A DNA stretch of 64,000 nucleotides from Pyrenophora tritici-repentis (taxonomy: Eukaryota > Ascomycota > Dothideomycetes > Pleosporales > Pleosporaceae): contig NC_089390.1 of NCBI RefSeq assembly GCF_003171515.1, positions 496,001 to 560,000 of the forward strand. The letters run 5' to 3'. The position numbers were made by a program, and so were the translations under genes. Below, in pieces: positions 46,403 through 55,497 of the stretch. The notes beneath the pieces are model-generated. The model saw only the letters and a list, made by a program, of their open reading frames with translations. It was not told the DNA's origin and searched no databases. Each line of letters starts with the position of its first letter. Position 1 is the stretch's first letter.

Positions 46403-48543
46403 TATGAATTAGAAGTGTGTATTAAAGATCGATGTAAAGGTAGAGATAGGTAATCAAGTCTGTTGGAGGGAGTGTGGAAGTAGTTGACCTTGATGATGCC
46501 TTTCTCTTCACGCAAACAGCCTTTCTCTTATACCTTGGGCGCATTGTCCTTCGATAGCTTCTCTTCCGACCCCTCTCCCACCTGTGGCCCCCGCCCGTAT
46601 TGCTCAATCTCACCATCATCATATCATCCTCAACATCCACCGCCGCCCGACTCGGCCCTAACCACGAACATAGCTGCACCCCATTGCACCAGCACTTGTC
46701 TAAACGAACGGAGTCTTGCCCTTCCGAACTAACCCTCACCTTACTTTTCCCGCCGTCGCGATCTCGCCCAGGGTAGTCGATGGCCAGCCTGTCACGTCGT
46801 GCACGCTAACCCGCATTCCTCTCTTCTCCTGTCCCGCATGCGGAGGGCGCGCTACGAGGGTTACCGCAATGGAGAGATTGTCGTCGTTGACGGAGGAGGC
46901 GTTGTTCCCCCGCAGACAGACGCGGTTCGTTGTTCAATTCCATCGTTGCTGTGTTGGGCTAGCGCTCCACGGATGGCTTACCATCCGGACACGATGGGAA
47001 AGTACGCTAGTGAGGGGCGCCGGCCAATAATGGCGGGAGAGTAGTGCAGGGGCACTCTGGAAATAGTAACTGCTAGGTTACATTGAGAACATGATCGTCA
47101 TCTTAGTCAGGGCAGGTGAGTTGTTTACAACTGAAGCTTTGGCGGCGCTGCATCGGGAGAGCGTGATGTGCTTGTTTGGGGACGGAGCTTTATTACAAAG
47201 AATTGTGGGGATCGTTGATCGTGGATGGAAGACGTTCCGGTCGGGGCTTACTTTTTTCTGTTTGGCGAGTGGGTGGAGAGATTGGAAAGGGTGATGGGGC
47301 GGGATTGTGAGTTGAGGTGTAGGTTTAGCGATGGGCGTAATGGGCATCGTGAGGTGACTTTGCCTGGGTAGTCACGGTAGACTCTGCCTTTCTCTCTGTT
47401 CGGTGACCATGTGTAACTATCACCGTCCATCGCAATGATCATCTCGACTGACAGGTAACACGATCTCTTCATGTCAGACCCAAAATAGTGTCCAACTAAC
47501 TTCTACAGATCATGACAGGCCAGGTACGTACCAAACCACACCCCTGTTCTTCGGCCGTAAGTACGTATCACAGCGCATTCCATAGCAAAAGAACATCCAG
47601 CCAATTACCCAACATCAAAATTATACAACCCTCTGACCCAAACCCAATCCGTTCATCCGGCAATCTCCGTATTCTACAGCCATTACCATTACGATCCCAA
47701 ACCAACCGCACTATCCCCCATCTACGTAAATCCAACACCCAATGCAGCCCCACTCCAACTACCGGGACACGCCTTCTCCGTCCTAACATGCCACCCGACC
47801 CCCTGCTGCACGGTAATTCGTAGTAGCTTCCAGAAAAGCGCCTACATGCATCTGCTGCCCAAGCACATTTGCCCATCAGCCGTCGTCAGGCCCTAGAGAT
47901 CGACGCTGCGGCACGGCTTGGAGATTACACCGAAAGCCTGGGTCCTACGTAGAAGATACTGCAGATATCTGAACTGGATACAGGGGGCGATCCACACGTG
48001 CGGGCGACATGCCTTTTTCACCTCCTCAAGAGCGGAAAGCCTTGATTCCGAAGATGTGGCTGCAGAAATAGGACCGCGGTATACTGCTGTGTGATTTGAG
48101 AACAATGGGGGAGGTGGTGGTTAGGGACTAGCGTCCGGACTTGGATTGGCTGGAAGCGTAGCGCCGTTTGCAGCGGGCGTTGGTATGTAGGTTAGTATAG
48201 TTTTGTGAGATGTGATGGCAAAAGGGCTAGATGGATCTGGTGGAAGTTTGCATAGGGGGCACAAAGGACGACGGATGTTTCTGTATTTCAGTTTGGGGTT
48301 CTCTTCTCGCCTTACTTACTTCGTCTGGGACTATTTCACTCTTTCTGAGAAAGATTATAGGCACGGACCTGATCACTTACTTGCGAATTATCTGCACACC
48401 GACGCACTGTTCAGTTATACAAGTCTTATATCTTTGATACCCATCTCTGGTCCAGGCGCTGTTGATATCACACCGTGTGATTCACACGTCCTTCTACCAC
48501 TACAGATCTACGTCACCTCACCCAAGTAATACCCATCGACAAC
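46403..48543. other. Intergenic region with one coding-like block
   Basis: About 2.1 kb. Most of it shows no gene. The segment 47574-47896 is open and protein-like in one frame (described separately). The rest has only motif-free open frames. Confidence 0.4.
47574..47896 (+). other. Possible exon of an unrecognised small gene
   Basis: After a plausible acceptor (CACAG at 47573) a frame stays open for about 107 codons to a TAG at 47894 and reads as ordinary protein: IAKEHPANYPTSKLYN, then SVFYSHYHYDPKPTAL, then FSVLTCHPTPCCTVIR. Upstream, GTACGT at 47524 and an ACTAACTTCTACAG acceptor at about 47509 outline a short middle exon in a compatible phase. I cannot find an in-frame ATG upstream, so the 5' end is missing, non-canonical or lost. 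It may be a small gene, a relic or chance. Confidence 0.3.
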
Positions 48544-49172
48544 ATGAAGTTCTCCACTAGCATCGTCACTATTGGATTCGCCGTCTTCCGATCCGTAGCT
48601 GCGTAAGTTTACTTTTCTACATCTCACTTGCGCTTCATGTCTTGCGCTATCTGTCACTCTTCTCACCTGTGGATCATTTTCTGCGTCCTTGAATAGCATT
48701 GTCACTGTATTTCCCTGCTCAAAACAACGCGAAGCACTCATAACACCATCCTTATTTACATCAACATATCATTCTATTCTGAACCAATGTAGCTCTTCCT
48801 CTATTATAAAAAAATGTCCCAAACTCTCATTTACAGCAACAACACCTTTGCCAGAACCTGAACTCCATCAATATATCAAACCCCAAACTAACATCCACCA
48901 GCCAATCCCCAACAACAACCATAACCGTTACCCCCTACTGCGCGCCTGCCCCAACAGATGAATCAGTATCTCGTGCCGACGTCCCTGTACCGTCGTGCGC
49001 CGGCGGCGCAAACGAGACCAAGCCCATGATCGTAAGCATGTCGGGTGGCATGATGCCAACTGCGACCATGAGCGGAGGTGGAGCTATGTTTACTGGTGCT
49101 GCAACGAGGATGGATGCTGGCTTGATGGGTGTGGGATTGGTTGGCGGTTTGATGGTTGCGATGATGGGTTAA
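48544..49172 (+). CDS. Small secreted, probably GPI-anchored protein
   Basis: The first exon (48544..48602) encodes a signal peptide, MKFSTSIVTIGFAVFRSVAA, ending at a GTAAGT donor. The last ~110 codons (from about 48837, after a TTTACAG acceptor) read QQHLCQNLNSINISN, a Thr/Ser-rich linker, PYCAPAPTD, PSCAGGANETKPM, and a hydrophobic C-terminus (MGVGLVGGLMVAMMG), the layout of a GPI attachment signal. One splice path with a 10-nt second exon (48697..48706) gives a 134-residue protein in frame, but that micro-exon is uncertain. No family recognised. A wall-attached or effector-like surface protein is a fair guess. Confidence 0.5.
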
Positions 49173-49481
49173 GTGCAACAAGGGAATAGAAAGAGGGAAG
49201 GGGGAGAAGGGACAGGGGGTGGGTGGGATGGATACCATGATGGCAAGAGACGGGGAAGAAGGTGACGACTTTTAATGCGCTGTAATGAGATGAATAGTAA
49301 TATGAGCATGAATCTTTCAATATAATCCGTATGTATGGTTTATAAGGTAATCGTGAAAAAGCTTGGTGGAGCTTGGTGGAGCTCACGAAAGTCATGTAAT
49401 TCGATGGTTTTTCAGTGTGGTACGCCAAGGTTGGGTACTGCGGTAGTTACTTGTAACGTGTCTGTGCGCGTGATGCCCATA

Positions 49482-51529
49482 ATCGCGTGCCGCACACCCC
49501 ACCAATATCGCGACGACGGCAAAGTTGAGGCTGTGCAGCCACGTACAATAACTATTATCGCGAGATTTTCCGGTGTATTGATCTATAGACGTAGCTCTAC
49601 AACTTTGTCTATCTATATTTTGCCGGAGTATTGACGGCCCGGCCGCGTCGGGTGGTTGTTGGTGGGGGAGCCGGTGCAGCCACCTCAGCCAGAGTGCCAC
49701 CGCCAGCACCACCCACGCGTCGTTTTTTTGGCTGTTGCTTTGCAGCGGGCTTTGAAGCCTTACGCTTGCCCGATTGGGGTTGTTGTATAGCCTTTGCAGC
49801 GTCGCGATCGCGTCGTTTGGCGTCAAGTTCGGCAGCCTTTACAGCCTTGGCTTCATCCCGCACCTTCTTTGCCTCCTCACGCGCCGCCCGCGCTGCCTCT
49901 TTGATCTTAAGTTGATAGATCCTGTTGTTCTCCTTTGCCTCTTTCAACTCTATCTTATCAAGTAGCTCTTTCTCCTTCTCCTTCTCCTTCACTAGCTGCC
50001 TGAAGCGGGCCTCTCGAAGCTTGCACGGCGACCACCAAACTGCCCCTGAATGGAACGCTTTTCGCTGCTGTAGATCTAGGGGAGGTTCGTGCCGATTGCG
50101 GGGCTTCTGGTGAACGTGTAGCGCCGCGCGCAGTGCGTCCTTCTCGTACTCGGCGATCTCTTTGGCAGCCTGGAGGCGGAGGAGTATTTCTGAGAGGTTG
50201 TTGGTCGCAATAGAGCTCGGATCGTAGGCCTGATTAATGAGGTTCGTGATAGTAGCTCTACTCACGTTCACTAGTGGCGGCGGTGCTGTTAGTGTTGACT
50301 TTCGGAACTTTTTAAGTACTACTTCGGGATCTATAGGAGCTATCCCAGTGGCTTTAAATGCCTTCAACGCGTGCTTCTTAATGAAAGAGGAGTCCCAGGC
50401 AGGCTTGAAAAGACGGTAGAAGTCATCCTTCCTCACAGCTAAGAGACCGTGGCTCGCCTGGAGGTAGTGCTGCAAGCTGAGTGAGTACGCGGCTGCCAGA
50501 GGTTTGAACATTACCACATCGAGTGGCTGCAGCGTATGGGTACTATGGGGGGTAGTATGAGTAACATAATATTGTGGGCGATCGCATAGTCAATAAACTC
50601 CATAGTAACGTGACTCCCATGGCCGTCAAGGATGAGTAAGCGTGTGTGATTGCCGGCCTTCTCCTTCGTATGGCGATCAAACACCTGTTCGAGCCATGCC
50701 AGGCCTACCTGATCATTGGTCCACCCTGAGGGACTTGAGGTAACGTAGACTGGATCGTCAATTGCGATATCATCAACCCATCTGGCGTACATGTTGCCCG
50801 AAGTAGCTTCGTATATAATCGCGGGCGGTAACGTACTCCCATCAGCACATATAGCAGCGATAACAGTGATCCAATCTCTGTTGCCGTCCTGTATCACTTT
50901 CTTAAAGCCCCCAGTCTCATATTTCTGCTTACTAAACACTCTCTTACTCCTCCCCGTCACTCCAATAAGGAATCCCTTCTCATCCATATTATATACATCC
51001 TGCGCCCGAATATGGTGCTGAGCCATTTTAGTAGATAGTAGATCAAAGTACGACTCGTACTTGTATACAGAATCAGCCCGGTGGCGATTGCGGTCCAAAC
51101 CAGTTGACCAACGTGATATAATCGCGTCGGGATGACGGTGAAAGAAGCGCGTCACCCAGCTTTGGGAGGTAGCCCTTCCGGCTATAGCACTAGCAAAGTT
51201 CTGGATCATAGTCCTCGTCGGTGGTAAGCCAGCCTCAGTAAGCTCGTCAATGTGCTCTAGAAGCTGTAGCTCCTGGTGTGGGTGAAGGAGTTGCTGATTA
51301 CGTGATTTGGCTTCATTTGAGCCCCGGATCTGTTGATGGCGTCGCGACAACGTAGAGCGATCAACACCAAAGCGGCGCGCAACCTCAGAGTATGTAAATT
51401 TATCTCCGGGATCACGCGATTCAATAGCTTCAATCGCAGCGTTGATACAACTCATGGTTGTGGAGTTATGGGTGGTTGAAGTGGTAAGGGTGGATTGGTG
51501 TTAATGTTGCGGGGTGTGCGGCACGCGAT
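49482..51529 (-). mobile_element. Element 1: pogo/Fot-like transposon with 19-bp TIRs
   Basis: Ends are exact 19-bp inverted repeats (ATCGCGTGCCGCACACCCC and its complement) flanked by TA at 49480 and 51530. It is about 2.05 kb long and carries one transposase gene on the minus strand, broken by a single-base deletion. Confidence 0.88.
49609..51455 (-). pseudogene. Element 1 transposase, one-base frameshift
   Basis: Two overlapping open frames, 51455..50511 and 50517..49609, together form one transposase of about 615 residues. Order: N-terminal psq-type helix-turn-helix (FTYSEVARRFGVDRSTLSRRH), CENP-B/Tc5-type HTH (QNFASAIAGRATSQSWVTRFFHRHP), then a DDE_1 catalytic core with Asp in YNMDEKGF (residue 158) and in LILDGHGSH (277). 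The third Asp (LQPLDVVMFKP) lies in the second frame. The distance from the start to that codon is one base short of the residue-313 position held by element 2. The loss is in a C run (six G at 50547-50552 on the plus strand). The C-terminal third is Lys/Arg/Glu-rich coiled coil. The intact element 2 enzyme might act on it if the ends are similar enough, which they are not obviously. Confidence 0.88.
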
Positions 51530-51531
51530 TA

Positions 51532-53637
51532 ACGTGTCCGTGCGCGTGATGCGCGGATTCGCGTGATGCGCGGGGAACACCATATCCACTACTTCAAAAA
51601 TGAAGCTATTAAGCCACGTATATAAGCTGTTATTATACGAATTTATAGAGGGGGAGTAATTAGATGCTTGCGATCAACTTGTACTATCTATATTTTGATG
51701 GGAGGTTGACGTTGCGGCCACGTGATGTGAGCTTTGATGGAGGAGCTGGAGGCTCTTCTTGAACTTGAGCACCAGCGCGAGCAGCCTCAACGCGTTTTTG
51801 ACGCTTGTTGTTCGATGAGGTAGCTGCTGAAGCTCTCCTCTTTCCCTTTTGGGTAGTTGTATAGCTTTAGCAGCGTCTCTCTCCTCCTTCTGGCGCGCGC
51901 GTTCAGCTGCTTTCTCAGCTCGCTCAAGCTCCCTCATCTCCTTGAGTCTCTGCCTCTCCACACGCCTCTCCTCGAGCTCATCTTGACGCTGCAGTCGAGC
52001 CTCCTCGCGCTGCTTCTTGGACCGTGCTTTTTGGAGTTTCTCCTCCGTCTCATCTCGCTCCCGTACTGCTTCTCTAGCTCGAGCCTCACGCAGCTTGCGA
52101 GGAGACCAGAAGACAGAGCCACCGTGATACTCCTGGCGCTGTTGAAGGTCAAGAGCTTTGCCCTTCTTCCTGTGCTTCTTTTTATGTTGAAGAGCCTCCT
52201 TTAAGCCCTCGTTCTCATGCTTTAAAAGCTCATACTGCACAGAGAGATGGTGAACGCTTGAGCGCAGCTTTCTTGCCTCATACTGATGGCTATCATTAAC
52301 AGCAGCTCGTACTAGCCGATCGAGCTTTCTCCAGTCATGATCAGAGAGCCCTGACGATGAGCTTCTCTCAGCTTCTGGCGTGCTAGCAAATCTACGAAGG
52401 ATAACGTTGGCATCCATCGGCCAGATCCCAGTGGCTTCGAAGGCCTTCAATATGAGGCTCTCTGTGAAGGAGGATATCCAGGCGCTCCAGAAGAGCGGGA
52501 AGAAGTCCCCTTTCTTGATTGGAATAAGGCCTTGAGCCTTATGGAGATGGTTAGTGAGCTCGTTAGAGTAGGCTTGAGAGAGTGGCTTGAACAGCACTAC
52601 ATCTAGCGGCTGGAGCGTATGGGTCGAATGGGGAGGAAGGATCATGAGGAGGATCCTATGGCGATCGCAGTACTTAATAAACTCCATCGTGAGGTGAGAT
52701 CCATGGCCATCAAGGATGAGCAATCTCCATCTACCTGATCGTTGCTTTGTAGAGCGATCAAACACCTGCTCCAGCCAAGCTAGGCCTACGTTATCATTTG
52801 ACCAGCCTGTTGGAGATGATGAGACAAAGACCTCATGTTCTCCTGCCTTGATATCTTCTACCCAACTCGATCGTATAGCTCCATTTTTAGCTGCGTAGAT
52901 AAGGGCTGGAGGCAGCGAGCTCCCATCAGCGCAGCAGCAGGCCAGGACTGTCAGAAACTCGCGTGATCCATCCTGGAGAGATGCTCGAACCTCCTTCTTC
53001 TCCCATTGACGCCTGCTGAATATCCTCTTACTTCTGCCTATCAAGCCAATTAAGAAGCCCTTCTCATCCATATTGTATATATCTCGAGCCTCTAGGTGAT
53101 ATTCGGTGATCTTTCGATGCAGCAGCTCGAAGTAGAGTCTATACTTTGACTCAGAATCAGCCAGGTGGCGCGTACGATCCATGGCGCTGGTCCACTTTGA
53201 GATGAGATGGATCTCGTGTCGGTTGATGAAGCGAGTAACCCAGCTCTCGCTGAGCTGCTGATGGGCTACTTCTGATGAGAAATTCCTGACCATCTCTCGT
53301 GTAGGAGGAATGCCTCGCTTTGTGAGCTTTTCGATATATCTCACAAGCTCTAGCTCTTGTTGTGGGTTGAGTTTCTGCTGGTTGAAGTTCTTGTCTCTTT
53401 CTGAGCTTGTCTGGCCCTGGTGCCTTCGGGTCAACGTAGATCTCACAACACCATGCTTAGCAGCAATTTTAGTATACGAGAACTGTTCTCCTGGCTCTAG
53501 ATTTTCAATATCTTCAATCGCAGCTTGAATTGGGTCCATATTGGTGGAGTTAACGTGTGTTGAAGGTGAAGGGGTTTGACGTGTTTTGGTGTTCCCCGCG
53601 CATCACGCGAATCCGCGCATCACGCGCACGGACACGT
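51532..53637 (-). mobile_element. Element 2: pogo/Fot-like transposon with 51-bp TIRs
   Basis: Perfect 51-bp inverted repeats (51532-51582 and 53587-53637) flanked by TA on both sides. Each TIR contains an internal near-repeat of a CGCGTGATGCGCGG unit, suggesting two transposase subsites. It is about 2.1 kb long with an uninterrupted transposase, so it is potentially active. Confidence 0.9.
51674..53539 (-). CDS. Pogo/Fot-like DDE transposase, intact
   Basis: Intronless, 621 residues. The psq-type HTH (FSYTKIAAKHGVVRSTLTRRH) is followed by a CENP-B/Tc5-like HTH (RNFSSEVAHQQLSESWVTRFINRH) for TIR binding, then the DDE_1 nuclease. Catalytic Asp residues are 158 (YNMDEKGF), 277 (LILDGHGSH) and 313 (LQPLDVVLF), a DD35D arrangement. 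A long basic coiled coil follows (EARLQRQDELEERRVERQRL). It cuts and pastes the element at TA. It is clearly related to the element 1 protein along its length, yet the TIRs of the two differ. Confidence 0.95.
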   Translation of the reverse strand: MDPIQAAIEDIENLEPGEQFSYTKIAAKHGVVRSTLTRRHQGQTSSERDKNFNQQKLNPQQELELVRYIEKLTKRGIPPTREMVRNFSSEVAHQQLSESWVTRFINRHEIHLISKWTSAMDRTRHLADSESKYRLYFELLHRKITEYHLEARDIYNMDEKGFLIGLIGRSKRIFSRRQWEKKEVRASLQDGSREFLTVLACCCADGSSLPPALIYAAKNGAIRSSWVEDIKAGEHEVFVSSSPTGWSNDNVGLAWLEQVFDRSTKQRSGRWRLLILDGHGSHLTMEFIKYCDRHRILLMILPPHSTHTLQPLDVVLFKPLSQAYSNELTNHLHKAQGLIPIKKGDFFPLFWSAWISSFTESLILKAFEATGIWPMDANVILRRFASTPEAERSSSSGLSDHDWRKLDRLVRAAVNDSHQYEARKLRSSVHHLSVQYELLKHENEGLKEALQHKKKHRKKGKALDLQQRQEYHGGSVFWSPRKLREARAREAVRERDETEEKLQKARSKKQREEARLQRQDELEERRVERQRLKEMRELERAEKAAERARQKEERDAAKAIQLPKRERGELQQLPHRTTSVKNALRLLALVLKFKKSLQLLHQSSHHVAATSTSHQNIDSTS

Positions 53638-53665
53638 TATGGGCATCACGCGCACAGACACGTTA

Positions 53666-54976
53666 TGTCTAACCTAATGTATTTTAGAACATTCTACGAG
53701 TTAGTACAACCAAAAGACTTCCAAATATTACCCCGATGCAGCAAATCCGTTATGACTCTGGTCGATACTGGTTGAGGATGGTACCGGCTTCTTTTCCTTC
53801 TTTCCTCCTTTTTTTTTAGAGAACCCCCTATGTGTTTAGCTCAGCGAGTAATAGTAGCAGCATATTTTCGAACAAAGAGAAAGAACCCCTAGCCTGTGCA
53901 AGATAGCGTTACGATAAAAACAAAAACACAGCTTCTGTGCAGAGCTGAACTAGATACGATATATAAGACACCGAACACACTATACTCAAAAAAGTCCCTC
54001 GATGATTACTTACGTCGTAAATTTCTTACAAGCGCAGTCCCTGCCACTATGCTAAACTTCTCTACCAGTTTGAATTCAGACACCTTACGCGAAATGCGAA
54101 GTAAATGACAAGATAGCTAAAAAATACAGATGCGATCTAGCGAGAGAAAGTAGTAATGTCGTTTCCGATATCAAATAGTGCTAAAATCCTGTCTCGTAAT
54201 GTTTTCGTATATCCAAGAACCGGAGTCTTTTGGTCGCTTCTAGACTTAACAGGATACTCTCCCACAGAAGACCTTGAATTTCCACTCTTGAACGAAAAGT
54301 AAAAGATTACAGCTACAAGTGGACCCTGATCCGGGATTAAAAGTCTCCACTAAAATTTCAAATTCGAATAGTGCTAAAGTTCATGTCTCGTAATATTTTG
54401 CTCTGTTTAAGCAGTGAGATAGTAAGCTAACTACAATTGGTAGCTGTGGCTTAGGAGCGGATGTGTAAGGGGCGTTACGATAACTTGGACTTGGGATTGA
54501 ACTTGGGCTAGACCTTCAGGGTTGGGTGTTGATGGATGAGGGGAGATAAGGGATGGTGAGATGCGAGATGGAGAGATGTAGAATAGAGATAGTTACACGA
54601 GATAAAATTGTAGAAAGGGGTAGTTGAGTAATAAGCATAGTGATAATAATAATACAAAAGAGAGAGAAAGGTGTAATCGCATACCGACACACAAGCCAGC
54701 AGCGAATCAATGTATATTTAACACACTCACGTCTAACGCCTACCAACTCATTTACATTGCAACCACCAGCTGATGCGCAAATTCAATACGCGAGCCAAGA
54801 GACATGAAATATGAGGCCATTCCATCCCGTAACGAAAAGGGCCAACGATATTGTGCAAAAGACACAAAGCACAAAGGCAGACAGACAGAACACAGAAGGG
54901 AAGTAAGAGGCACAGAGTCATCAAGAACAATAGAGAAAAGAGACCATAAATTTATAATGTTTACGTAGATTGTAGT
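53666..54976. other. AT-rich gene-free spacer between transposons
   Basis: About 1.3 kb. No gene. A diverged direct repeat built on AGTGCTAAA...TGTCTCGTAAT occurs at about 54174-54207 and 54366-54399. The style (short boxes ending in A-runs, CATGTC words) recalls the module array at 21.7-28.7 kb. Confidence 0.45.
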
Positions 54977-55168
54977 TGTCGGATCGTGAGTATCGGTAGA
55001 GACGTCGGCTGCTGGACACTTCGGCCCGACTTCGGCCCACCTTGCGCAGAGCTTAGGTATACCTTCGTAGCAGCTATGTTCGTAGACAATCAATCACCAT
55101 CACCGAACAGAATGCATTCCTAGTTATCGTTATTTCCTTTCAGCACTAGTGCTATAGACCTTCCAACA
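54977..55168 (+). repeat. 5' LTR of the copia element (type A)
   Basis: 192 bp. The first ~110 bp matches the type C solo LTR at 44915, and the last ~85 bp matches the type B solo LTRs at 25.3, 25.9 and 28.7 kb. Its 3' end together with the adjoining internal DNA forms a perfect 12-bp palindrome (CACTGATCAGTG, 55167-55178) where the primer-binding site is expected. Confidence 0.95.
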
Positions 55169-55497
55169 CTGATCAGTGATTGCTTAAGGCGATCACAGAC
55201 AGCAAGGTAGAAGAGACAGACCGCATCTTCGACGAACTCCCTGACGCACGACGTTATACTCCCGGGAGAAGATTCTGTGCTAAGAACAGAGCGAGGCAGA
55301 GATAACACAAAGCACTCTTAACCTCCCTCTACAGCTGCTGGTTTAGCTTAATCCGCGAACACAGAGCGCGTCAGCAACGCAATACAACTCAACCGTACGA
55401 GCGTCTCCGGACGATCCGATCACGTACAACAACAAGCGCTGGCACGACCAACCAGCGAGACAACAACACCGACAACGCGTCAACACCCGCTAGCAAG

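Larger units (their letters stand above)
49454..53665. mobile_element. Nested pogo-like transposons inside a short palindromic element
   Basis: The order is: TA, a 24-bp arm (49456-49479), TA, element 1 (49482-51529), TA, element 2 (51532-53637), TA, the exact reverse complement of the 24-bp arm (53640-53663), TA. Every junction is the TA expected for Tc1/mariner/pogo insertion. With both inner elements and the extra TAs removed, the outer element is a 50-bp perfect palindrome centred on TA. The outer arm resembles the first ~20 bp of the element 2 ends (ACGTGTC(T/C)GTGCGCGTGATG). Confidence 0.85.
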
